Positions 42,660 through 50,615 of a stretch of DNA of 64,000 nucleotides are shown here, in pieces. The stretch is taken from positions 1 through 64,000 of the forward strand of contig NZ_NJAG01000001.1 in assembly GCF_002872335.1 (NCBI RefSeq), given 5' to 3'. Below the pieces are notes generated by a model, which saw only the letters and a list, made by a program, of their open reading frames with translations, was not told where the DNA came from and ran no database searches. Position numbers and translations under genes: made by a program. Position 1 is the stretch's first letter. Each line of letters opens with the position of its first letter. The stretch comes from Siphonobacter sp. BAB-5405. Its GTDB lineage: Bacteria > Bacteroidota > Bacteroidia > Cytophagales > Spirosomataceae.

Positions 42660-44195
42660 ATGAATACGCTTCGTCGATTAAGCTTATTATCGCTGATCGT
42701 CTTACTCAACAGCTGTGATAAGAGTATTGATCAGCCGTCACTTACGGTATACGAACCAGCTGGGCTGGATGCCCAGGGCGGTCAATGGAAACCTTTTGTA
42801 TTAAATTCAACCGATGAAGTTAGCGTTCCGGCTCCGCTCACGACGGAATCCAGTACCTACAAAGCTGAATTACAGGAATTGAAAAGCCTCAGTGTTACGG
42901 CTGAACAACAAAAAACAATCGATTACTGGTCAGCAGGTGGCGTTTACCGCTGGAATGAACTGGCCCGTACCCTGGCGGCCAATTACAATCTACCTCCGGT
43001 TTACGACGAGATCCAAAAGAAGTATCCCGTACCCGATGCGGCCAATCCCACGGCTGAACCGAAGTTTCCCTTCTGTAATCCCCCCTATGCCTCCCGGATG
43101 TTTGCCTATCTCGGTGTTGCTCAGTATGACGCTCTGGTGGCTGCCTGGAAATACAAATATCAGTACAATCGACTGGCTCCGGCGAAGGTAGATGCGGGTA
43201 TTACTTCTACATTACCCGTAACCGACCTGCCTTCGTACCCCTCAGAAGATGCCGTGGTAGCCGCGGCTTCGTTTGAAGTTTTGAAAGTGATGTTCCCCGG
43301 CGAAGTGGCCAAACTGACGGCGACTTACGAAGCCCACCGCAACAGTCGGATCTGGGCGAAGGCTAACGTACGCAGTGACCTCGAAGCAGGGGAAGCACTG
43401 GGCAAAGCCGTAGCGGCAAAAGTCATTGCCCGGGCCAAAGCCGACGGCATGGGAGCGGCTAATAACCAAGCTGCCGTAGCCGCCATGATTGCCGACGCCA
43501 AAGCCCGGGGTTTACGGAAGGAATGGACCAGCCTGGATGCCCCCGCTCGTCCGCCGATGTTACCGACCTTCGGCAACGTAAAAACCTGGAATTTTACAGA
43601 TGCTCAAAAGGTGACTATGCGTCCGAGCCCACCTCCAGCATTGGGTTCGGCTGGTTTTGAGAAAGATATGCAGGAACTACGCGATATGGGCAAGAAGCTC
43701 ACCCGCGATCAGCACCGCATTGCTTCCTACTGGTCGGATGGTGTAGGCAGTTACACGCCGCCCGGACACTGGAATCGGGAAGCGGCTAACCTGACCCGCA
43801 AGTACAAGGAGAATGAACTCCGGGCCGCCCGGACCATGGCTCTGGTAGGTACTTCGCTGATGGACGCCGGAATTGCCTGCTGGGATACTAAATTTTTCTA
43901 TTACACGCCCCGGCCGTTCCAGGTGGATCACGCGGTACGCTCGACTATTGGAACGCCCAACTTCCCCAGTTTCACGTCCGGACATTCGACCTTCTCCGGG
44001 GCAGCGGCAACGGTACTGGCGTATTTGTTTCCTAACGACGCCGACGCCATGCAAGCCCTGGCTGCTGAAGCTTCGGTATCCCGTATTTACGGTTGCATTC
44101 ATTACCGTTCTGATTCAGACGTAGGGCTGGTTCACGGTAAATCAGTAGGCGAATACGCCGTCAAACGAGCACAACTCGATGGAGCTGGTCGCTAA
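42660..44195 (+). CDS. Vanadium-dependent haloperoxidase/PAP2-family lipoprotein
   Basis: 511 aa exported lipoprotein (lipobox LLNSC, Cys19). The C-terminal half is the vanadium chloroperoxidase-type PAP2 core: Lys and Arg in CWDTKFFYYTPRPFQ, the SGHSTFSG loop (vanadate-binding Ser-Gly-His), and Arg plus His in SRIYGCIHYRSDSD. Members either oxidise halides with peroxide or act as acid phosphatases; sequence alone does not decide. It is the intact relative of the frameshifted gene at 5565-6865, though longer at the N-terminus. A terminator follows, so the DUF3179 and TonB genes downstream may have partly separate expression. Confidence 0.88.
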   Translation: MNTLRRLSLLSLIVLLNSCDKSIDQPSLTVYEPAGLDAQGGQWKPFVLNSTDEVSVPAPLTTESSTYKAELQELKSLSVTAEQQKTIDYWSAGGVYRWNELARTLAANYNLPPVYDEIQKKYPVPDAANPTAEPKFPFCNPPYASRMFAYLGVAQYDALVAAWKYKYQYNRLAPAKVDAGITSTLPVTDLPSYPSEDAVVAAASFEVLKVMFPGEVAKLTATYEAHRNSRIWAKANVRSDLEAGEALGKAVAAKVIARAKADGMGAANNQAAVAAMIADAKARGLRKEWTSLDAPARPPMLPTFGNVKTWNFTDAQKVTMRPSPPPALGSAGFEKDMQELRDMGKKLTRDQHRIASYWSDGVGSYTPPGHWNREAANLTRKYKENELRAARTMALVGTSLMDAGIACWDTKFFYYTPRPFQVDHAVRSTIGTPNFPSFTSGHSTFSGAAATVLAYLFPNDADAMQALAAEASVSRIYGCIHYRSDSDVGLVHGKSVGEYAVKRAQLDGAGR

Positions 44196-44204
44196 ATGAT
44201 ACCC

Positions 44205-44235
44205 AACGCCTGACTTCCCCTAAGTCAGGCGTTTT
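44205..44235 (+). terminator. Intrinsic terminator
   Basis: 12-bp perfect stem 44205-44216 / 44222-44233, 5-nt loop, ending in T5. It follows the haloperoxidase stop by 9 bp. Confidence 0.88.
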
Positions 44236-44250
44236 TACGCTCATCTTTCC

Positions 44251-45390
44251 ATGAAAATCTTCTTTTATGCCGGACTAATCAGTCTGATTATCTTTGAGTT
44301 AGCGAGTATTTACTTCATCATGCCTCTGCCAGGTAGCCAGCGGATCCCTAGCCTGGAAGCCGCCTATTTTATTCATCGCTGGCGGGTTTCTTTTTGGGTA
44401 GGCTGTGGATTGCTGCTTGCCTTGGGCATCATTCCTGCTTTTTCAGAATACGGAAAAAAGTGGGTACCCATTCTGGCCTCCCTGGTAACGATTGCCTTGG
44501 TTACCTGGATTCACTTTAAGATGAATGCCCAAGCACTTTTTAAGGAGCCGCAACAGGTTCAGTTGGCCCCTGGCTCCCAAAATAAAGTAAATCCCAAACG
44601 TCTCGTCGTGGGTGTTGTCATGGGCAAAGAAGCTCGGGCCTACCCCATTCAGTTTTTAACCTATCACCATCAGGTACGCGATACCGTAGCGGGCACACCC
44701 ATTCTGGTTACGTATTGTTCGGTTTGCCGCACGGGCCGCGTGTACGGATCACTCGTCGATGGAGAACCCGAAACGTTCCGTCTGGTCGGTATGGATCATT
44801 TTAATGCCCTGTTTGAAGATTCGCGTACGCATAGCTGGTGGCGGCAGGTTAACGGGGAAGCCGTGGTTGGTTCCCTGAAAGGTTCGTATTTACCCGATGT
44901 TCCCAGCCGTCAAACGACGCTCGAAGAATGGTTGAAACTGTATCCTAACAGCCTGATATTTCAGGGTGATCCGGCATTTGCCGACGAGTACAGCAAAGAT
45001 ATGGCTTATGAAAACGGTACGCTGGAAAGCGAACTGACGGGTACCGACAAGCATTCCTGGCACGATAAATCGTGGATTGTGGGCATTGATGCGGGCCGAA
45101 GTTCCAAAGCCTATGACTGGAACCGCCTGAAACAGCAACGCATCATTAATGACGTCGTTGGCGACATACCCGTCCTGGTGGTACTGGCGAAAGACAATGC
45201 CAGTTTCTTTGCCTACCAGCGACCCGATGTTTCTACGATTTATGCCTTACAAAATGATTCCCTGATTACCGTAGGCCATAAGTACGACCTGGCGGGCCGC
45301 TCTTCGGATGGGCGGCTACGACCCCTCAATGCCTCCCAGGAATTCTGGCATAGCTGGTCCACGTTCCATCCCAAAACGGAACGGTATTAG
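44251..45390 (+). CDS. DUF3179 membrane protein
   Basis: 379 aa. Three hydrophobic segments at the N-terminus (about residues 4-25, 48-67, 72-90) are followed by a soluble DUF3179 domain with VVGVVMGKEARAYPIQFL, the conserved YCSVCRTGRVY cysteine motif and SWWRQVNGEAVVGSLKGSYL. DUF3179 is widespread and uncharacterised; the CxxC-type motif suggests metal binding or redox chemistry, which is inference. It sits between the haloperoxidase and a TonB receptor, 55 bp and 36 bp away. Confidence 0.85.
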   Translation: MKIFFYAGLISLIIFELASIYFIMPLPGSQRIPSLEAAYFIHRWRVSFWVGCGLLLALGIIPAFSEYGKKWVPILASLVTIALVTWIHFKMNAQALFKEPQQVQLAPGSQNKVNPKRLVVGVVMGKEARAYPIQFLTYHHQVRDTVAGTPILVTYCSVCRTGRVYGSLVDGEPETFRLVGMDHFNALFEDSRTHSWWRQVNGEAVVGSLKGSYLPDVPSRQTTLEEWLKLYPNSLIFQGDPAFADEYSKDMAYENGTLESELTGTDKHSWHDKSWIVGIDAGRSSKAYDWNRLKQQRIINDVVGDIPVLVVLAKDNASFFAYQRPDVSTIYALQNDSLITVGHKYDLAGRSSDGRLRPLNASQEFWHSWSTFHPKTERY

Positions 45391-45426
45391 ACGATTGTTC
45401 GCTTACGCTTAAACATACGATCATTC

Positions 45427-47817
45427 TTGACTACTAGATATATCTTCGCCGCCCTGTTGATTGGACTAGGGCTTCGTGTGCATGCCCAAACGCTGATTCG
45501 GGGTACTGTGCTGCAATCAAATGGTCAGCCTCTGACCGGTGCAACCCTTCGCGTAACGGGCAAAACCCTGCAAAGTGATCTCCAGGGACAGTTTCAATTG
45601 ACACTGGAAGCGGGTCGTTATACGTTTCGACTTTCTCACGTAGGTTTTCAGCCCCTGCAACAAGCGGTTGTAATTCAGAGGGTTAATTCGCAAACACTGG
45701 TATTTACCTTGGCGGAATCGGTTGAAAACCTGGATGAAATTTCCATTCGTGAAGGAGCCGACCGCTCGCTCAAACCACTGCCCAGCGTTCAGGGCACGTA
45801 TCTGCTTTCCGGACGAAAATCCGAAACGATTCAGATGAATCAGATGGATGGCAACGTAGCGGAAAAAACGGTTCGTCAGATTTTTGCCAAAATCCCCGGA
45901 GCTTTTGCCTATGACATGGATGGTAGCGGGAATCAGGTCAACGTAGCCACCCGAGGGCTTGATCCACACCGGGGCTGGGAGTACAACATTCGCACCAACG
46001 GCGTCCTTACCAATTCGGATCTGTACGGCTACCCGGCAAGCCATTTTTCTGTACCGATGGAGGCCGTCGAACGCATTGAACTCGTACGCGGCAATGCTTC
46101 CCTACAATACGGGGCCCAGTTTGGCGGTATGCTTAATTACGTACTGAAAGGACCGGATTCCAGTCGCGGATTCAGTTACGAAACCATTAATACGGCGGGA
46201 GCTTTCGGCCTGCAAAGTACCTTTCACCGCGTGAGTGGGAAACTGGGTAAATTCACGTACAATGCGTATTTCCACCGCCGTACCTCCGATGGCTATCGTA
46301 AAAATGGCCGCTCGGTAGCAGAAGGCGAATTTGTCAGTCTGGGGTACGCTTTTCGCCCGAATGTAACCCTGAAGGCGGAGCTGGGTCGTTCGTACTACCG
46401 CTACCAGATTCCCGGTCCGCTAACGGATGCCCAATTTGCTCAGGACCCGCGGCAGTCTACGCGTTCACGGAATTATTTTAGTCCAGATATTTACCTGCCC
46501 TCTCTGCGATTCGACTGGCAGATTTCGCCGCGTACCACCTTCCAGGCCACAGCTTCTGCCGTATTAGGCTGGCGAAATAGTGTCACGTTCGAAGGCTTCG
46601 CCAACCAGCTCGATACCATCAACCGAGCTACCGGCCAGTACAAAAACCGGCAGGTAGATCGAGATAAATTTAAGAGCTACACGCTGGAAGCCCGCCTCTT
46701 GCATCGGTACCAGATCGGATCCGTCGGTTCTGTACTTACCGGAGGAATTCAGCTCATTAACAATGATTTGCACCGCCGACAACTAGGGAAGGGAACCACG
46801 GGTACGGACTACGACCTTACGCTGGTGGGCGATTATGGCCGGGATATTCATTACAAAACTAAAAACGTAGCCTTCTTTGCCGAAAATCTCTTTCAGTTGA
46901 CGCCCCGGTTGAGCCTTACGCCGGGTGTACGTGTAGAATTGGGAGAAACGCGACTGTCGGGCCGACTGGCCTATGCTGAAGCTTCGGCTTTACCTCCCCG
47001 CCTCGATCACCGTTTCCCGCTGTTTAGTCTAAATGGACAGTATAATCTGGGTAAAGATCTGGATGTATATGCGGGCTGGTCACAGGCGTATCGTCCGGCT
47101 ATTTTTAAGGACATTATTCCGAATTCAATTCTGGAACGAGCCAATCCCAATACCAAAGACGCCCATGGCTTCAATTCCGAACTCGGCATTCGGGGTACCC
47201 GGCTCCGGGGTCGACTGACCTTTGACGTTACGCTGTTTGAATTATTGTACCGCAACCGCCTCGGTAGTCAGGTCATTACCGAAGGTTCACAGAGTTTTGT
47301 TTACAAGACCAACATTGGTGACAGCCGTACGCGGGGCGTGGAAGCTTACGCCGAATTCGCCTTCGTAGAACGTGCCCGCAGTCGCTTTTCCGTCTTTACA
47401 TCAACTTCGTACATGGATGGTCAGTACATCGCAGGACAGGTTTCTGATGGTATCAATCGCTCCATTCAGGGTAATGCGATTGAATCCGTCCCTAAATGGA
47501 TCAGTCGGAATGGGCTACAGGCCAGTTACTATGGACTCTCAACGACCCTGCAATTCAGCTACGTAGATAAAAGCTTTTCCGATCCGCTCAACACCGTTAC
47601 CCCAACGGCCAACGGAGCCCGGGGTGTAGTGCCAGCGTATGGATTATGGGACTGGCACGCCAGCTATCGCCTCGGTCGCGGCTTTACTCTGCGTGGGGGC
47701 GTCAGCAACCTTACCAATCGTAGCTATTTTACCAAACGTCCAACCATGTATCCAGGTCCTGGCGTCTGGCCGTCAGATGGCCGGAGCTGGCAGCTTAGCA
47801 TAGGATTAAAAATTTAG
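45427..47817 (+). CDS. TonB-dependent receptor (FecA/CirA-like)
   Basis: 796 aa outer-membrane importer. The start is a TTG (45427): no in-frame ATG exists nearby, and the TTG gives a clean signal peptide (YIFAALLIGLGLRVHAQ). A carboxypeptidase-regulatory-like domain follows (LIRGTVLQSNGQPLTGATLRV), then the plug (VRQIFAKIPGAFAYDMDGSGNQVNVATRGLDP, EAVERIELVRGNASLQYGAQFGG) and the barrel with TonB-receptor C-terminus (GGVSNLTNRSYF ... WQLSIGLKI). No SusD partner. FecA-like receptors often take up iron chelates, but the substrate is not determined here. It ends the 41.7-47.8 kb cluster. Confidence 0.9.
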   Translation: MTTRYIFAALLIGLGLRVHAQTLIRGTVLQSNGQPLTGATLRVTGKTLQSDLQGQFQLTLEAGRYTFRLSHVGFQPLQQAVVIQRVNSQTLVFTLAESVENLDEISIREGADRSLKPLPSVQGTYLLSGRKSETIQMNQMDGNVAEKTVRQIFAKIPGAFAYDMDGSGNQVNVATRGLDPHRGWEYNIRTNGVLTNSDLYGYPASHFSVPMEAVERIELVRGNASLQYGAQFGGMLNYVLKGPDSSRGFSYETINTAGAFGLQSTFHRVSGKLGKFTYNAYFHRRTSDGYRKNGRSVAEGEFVSLGYAFRPNVTLKAELGRSYYRYQIPGPLTDAQFAQDPRQSTRSRNYFSPDIYLPSLRFDWQISPRTTFQATASAVLGWRNSVTFEGFANQLDTINRATGQYKNRQVDRDKFKSYTLEARLLHRYQIGSVGSVLTGGIQLINNDLHRRQLGKGTTGTDYDLTLVGDYGRDIHYKTKNVAFFAENLFQLTPRLSLTPGVRVELGETRLSGRLAYAEASALPPRLDHRFPLFSLNGQYNLGKDLDVYAGWSQAYRPAIFKDIIPNSILERANPNTKDAHGFNSELGIRGTRLRGRLTFDVTLFELLYRNRLGSQVITEGSQSFVYKTNIGDSRTRGVEAYAEFAFVERARSRFSVFTSTSYMDGQYIAGQVSDGINRSIQGNAIESVPKWISRNGLQASYYGLSTTLQFSYVDKSFSDPLNTVTPTANGARGVVPAYGLWDWHASYRLGRGFTLRGGVSNLTNRSYFTKRPTMYPGPGVWPSDGRSWQLSIGLKI

Positions 47818-47867
47818 GGAAGGTTCTTTTGCCAGCGTATTTTTAGCAGCAATCCTTTTTCTTTTGT

Positions 47868-47906
47868 GCCACAGATTCGCCAGAAAAGCAGATCTGTGGC
47901 TTTTTT
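47868..47906 (+). terminator. Intrinsic terminator
   Basis: 9-bp stem GCCACAGAT 47868-47876 / ATCTGTGGC 47892-47900, 15-nt loop, then T6 (47901-47906). It follows the TonB receptor gene and lies within the spacer before glgE. Confidence 0.8.
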
Positions 47907-47932
47907 CATGCCATTTTAAAAGCAGTACAGCC

Positions 47933-49888
47933 ATGATTGAAAAAGAAATCGGTCAGCAACGCGTTCATTTTTTACACGTTACTCCGGAATTAGATGGAGG
48001 TCGTTATGCCGTCAAATCCATCGCAGGGGATACGCTGTGGGTAGAGGTAGACTTACTGGTTGACGGCTTTGATCTCCCAACGGGTGAATTACTGTATCGC
48101 CACGAAAGTGAAGCGGACTGGACCCGCGTCCCTCTTTCTTCGTTGGGAAATGACCGGTACGGAGCCGAATTATTGGCATTTAAGCAAGGTGCCTATACCT
48201 ATACTTTCGAAGCCTGGGTAAACCATCCGCTAACCTGGCAACGAACAATCACGCAAAAAGCCCGCGATTTTCAGCCCGTCGCTACAGACTTGCAGGTGGG
48301 TGCCGGGTATTTGCAGGCCATGGCTGCTACCGCTCCGGAAGCCGAACGAGCATCGCTTGAACAAACGGCTCACTGGCTCCAGCAACCCGAAGCCTATCAC
48401 GAAGCCATTACGTTCGCTTTAAGTGAACAAATGATCGGCTGGATTCACCAATATCCCCTACGAAAAAATATCAGTCGTTACGAAAAGGAACTGCCTTTGT
48501 ACGTAGATCGAGAGAAAGCGGCTTTTTCGGCCTGGTATTCTTTGTTTCCGCGTTCGACGTCCACGGATCCGCAAAAGGCGGGCACCTTTCGTACTACGAT
48601 GAATCGCTTGCCTCGACTGGCTGATTTAGGGTTCGACGTCCTACATCTCCCACCCGTGCATCCCATCGGACATCACCATCGCAAGGGCAAGAACAACGCA
48701 CCCGTAGCACAGTCCAGCGATCCCGGCGTTCCATACGCCATTGGAAACGACTCAGGCGGTCACCTGAGCGTGGCTCCGGAACTAGGTAATCTACAGGACT
48801 TTAAAGCATTGATTGCGGAAGCTCAGCGACTGGGTCTGGAAGTGGCGATGGACTTAGTAGTACAGTGTTCGCCCGATCATCCCTGGGTACAGGAGCATCC
48901 CCAATGGTTTGTCCAGCTTCCCGATGGGCGTTTTCAATACGCCGAAAATCCTCCGCATAAGTACCAGGATAGCTATGCCCTGAATTTTGAAACCGACGAC
49001 TGGCCTGCCCTTTGGGAAGCATTCCGGACGATCGTCTGTACCTGGGCTGAATGGGGTATTCGGATCATACGCGTGGATCAGCCCCACGGAAAGCCCTTTG
49101 CCTTCTGGCAGTGGCTCATACGGGAAACCAAGCAGCTCTACCCGGATTTACTTTTTCTGGCTGAGGCCTTTACTGCTCCTAAACCGCTTCAGTACCTTTC
49201 TCAATTGGGCTTTAGTCAGAGCTACACGTACTTCATCTGGCGAAATAGCAAGGCTGAACTGACGGATTACCTGCACGAGCTCACGCAAAGTGATCAGCAA
49301 TACTATCTGCGGCCCAATTTCTGGCCCAATACGCATGATGTGAATCCGTTCATCCTGCAAACGGGTCTGGAGCCATTGTACCTGACACGGTATTTCCTGG
49401 CGGCTACGCTGTCATCAAATTATGGACTTTTTGGCCCCAGTTTTGAGTATATGAACCACGAAGCGTATCCGGGCAGAGAGGAGTACCTTAATTCTGAAAA
49501 ATATGAAATTAAGCACTGGGACTGGTCGCGTGAGAATAAACTGACCCTTTTCATACGGATGCTCAATCGCATCCGCCGGGAAAACTCAGCGTTACAACGC
49601 ACCAACAACCTAACGTTTGTTCACCTGCCGAACGAGGCCCTACTCGGGTATCTGAAAACGCACGCTAACGGGAATCGAATTTTATGCATTGTAAATCTTG
49701 ATCCACATCAACGGCAGAGTTCGGGTATTCAGATTGCCCCACACCTTTTTGGAAAACAGGATCACCAGCCCTTCATTGTCCATGATCTGCTAACTGATAA
49801 TCGCTGGCAATGGCAGGGGGAATGGAATTACGTAGAACTTGACCCCGGCATTCTACCCATGCATTTGTTTCGAATCGAAGATTATTAA
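47933..49888 (+). CDS. glgE: Alpha-1,4-glucan:maltose-1-phosphate maltosyltransferase (GlgE-like)
   Basis: GH13 enzyme that extends alpha-glucan from maltose 1-phosphate. 651 aa from ATG 47933; the longer frame from TTG 47864 runs through the terminator and is rejected. An N-terminal beta domain (residues about 5-110) is followed by a helical insert and the barrel with PPVHPIGHHHRKGKNN and CSPDHPWVQEHPQWF. The nucleophile is Asp382 in RVDQPHGKP and the acid/base Glu411 in LAEAFT, with EEYLNSEKYEI near the end. Canonical GlgE reads RVDNPHTKP and NTPDIL; here Asn is Gln, Thr is Gly, and the latter is NTHDVN. No maltokinase or treS is near. Function could be altered. Confidence 0.85.
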   Translation: MIEKEIGQQRVHFLHVTPELDGGRYAVKSIAGDTLWVEVDLLVDGFDLPTGELLYRHESEADWTRVPLSSLGNDRYGAELLAFKQGAYTYTFEAWVNHPLTWQRTITQKARDFQPVATDLQVGAGYLQAMAATAPEAERASLEQTAHWLQQPEAYHEAITFALSEQMIGWIHQYPLRKNISRYEKELPLYVDREKAAFSAWYSLFPRSTSTDPQKAGTFRTTMNRLPRLADLGFDVLHLPPVHPIGHHHRKGKNNAPVAQSSDPGVPYAIGNDSGGHLSVAPELGNLQDFKALIAEAQRLGLEVAMDLVVQCSPDHPWVQEHPQWFVQLPDGRFQYAENPPHKYQDSYALNFETDDWPALWEAFRTIVCTWAEWGIRIIRVDQPHGKPFAFWQWLIRETKQLYPDLLFLAEAFTAPKPLQYLSQLGFSQSYTYFIWRNSKAELTDYLHELTQSDQQYYLRPNFWPNTHDVNPFILQTGLEPLYLTRYFLAATLSSNYGLFGPSFEYMNHEAYPGREEYLNSEKYEIKHWDWSRENKLTLFIRMLNRIRRENSALQRTNNLTFVHLPNEALLGYLKTHANGNRILCIVNLDPHQRQSSGIQIAPHLFGKQDHQPFIVHDLLTDNRWQWQGEWNYVELDPGILPMHLFRIEDY

Positions 49889-50243
49889 GCAAGCAGTTCG
49901 AAAGAACGCCAAGTATCCTGGTTTGTCAAACCTTCAACCCAAAGCTTTGTCAGGGTAATTAACTTTAGAAAGCATATCCAAAATTAATGCTAAGAATCAG
50001 TAAACCGTGCGGGGCCTTTTCTTGAAAAAGTGCAACTTTGAAACTATAAAACCGGCAGCTTCAGAAAAAGTAGAAGAAAAATTATTCAAAAAAAATCAAA
50101 AAAAATTTAGTGCCATAAACTACTAATAGTCAGTGTTTTACATTTTTTATTTAAGACAAATAAAAATTTTTTTCGTTGGAGGAGGTTACATTTTGCCTTC
50201 CCGATTGATATAGGTGTGAATTCGGGACATAAATATAAAAAAA
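49889..50243. other. AT-rich spacer upstream of small lipoprotein gene
   Basis: 355 bp; about 50040-50190 is very A/T-rich with long A and T runs. A short palindrome GGTTTG/CAAACC lies at about 49920-49932. TACATTTTG at about 50186 is one base off the -7 consensus. No terminator for glgE and no RNA gene is recognised. Confidence 0.4.
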
Positions 50244-50411
50244 ATGAAAAATTTCGCACGCCTTTCAGCTTACGCTTTACTGTTCTCAGCTAGCATCTTT
50301 TCTTTAACTTCTTGCAACAAAGAAGACGAAATTAAACCTCAGCAAACGAAAGTCGTGCAAGAATCAGAGAGAGATTCAAGCATTCCTCCTCTGCCATTGA
50401 TTCGCCGCTAA
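50244..50411 (+). CDS. Small lipoprotein (55 aa)
   Basis: A complete 55-codon frame, ATG 50244 to TAA 50409-50411. A basic N-terminus and hydrophobic stretch (YALLFSASIFSLTSC) lead to lipobox LTSC with Cys24. The 31 residues after it are polar (NKEDEIKPQQTKVVQESERD) and end SIPPLPLIRR. A terminator hairpin lies 116 bp downstream. It is on the same strand as the TPR-CHAT gene, 204 bp before it. The function is unknown; position suggests a link with the CHAT/sigma module, which is inference. Confidence 0.75.
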   Translation: MKNFARLSAYALLFSASIFSLTSCNKEDEIKPQQTKVVQESERDSSIPPLPLIRR

Positions 50412-50467
50412 TTGATAGGAAATTCTATCATTGAACATATATGGGTCTCACCTAACCCTTAAGACAT

Positions 50468-50511
50468 AGTACTGCATAAGTATCCAAATATCCGCTCTAG
50501 CAGTACTGCAT
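50468..50511. repeat. Direct repeat AGTACTGCAT x2
   Basis: AGTACTGCAT occurs at 50468-50477 and 50502-50511, 34 bp apart, each containing the palindrome AGTACT. They lie between the small lipoprotein gene and its terminator. Confidence 0.4.
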
Positions 50512-50526
50512 TAGCCAAAGATAACT

Positions 50527-50566
50527 ACCTTCGGAACGCACCGCCAGGCTTCCGAAGGTTTTGGCA
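50527..50566 (+). terminator. Terminator between small lipoprotein and TPR-CHAT genes
   Basis: 10-bp perfect stem ACCTTCGGAA 50527-50536 / 50550-50559, 13-nt loop, followed by T-rich sequence. Confidence 0.65.
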
Positions 50567-50615
50567 TTTTTAGGGCTTTATTGTTACTTTGTTAGTGTAA
50601 CACGCGGGTTGTCTT

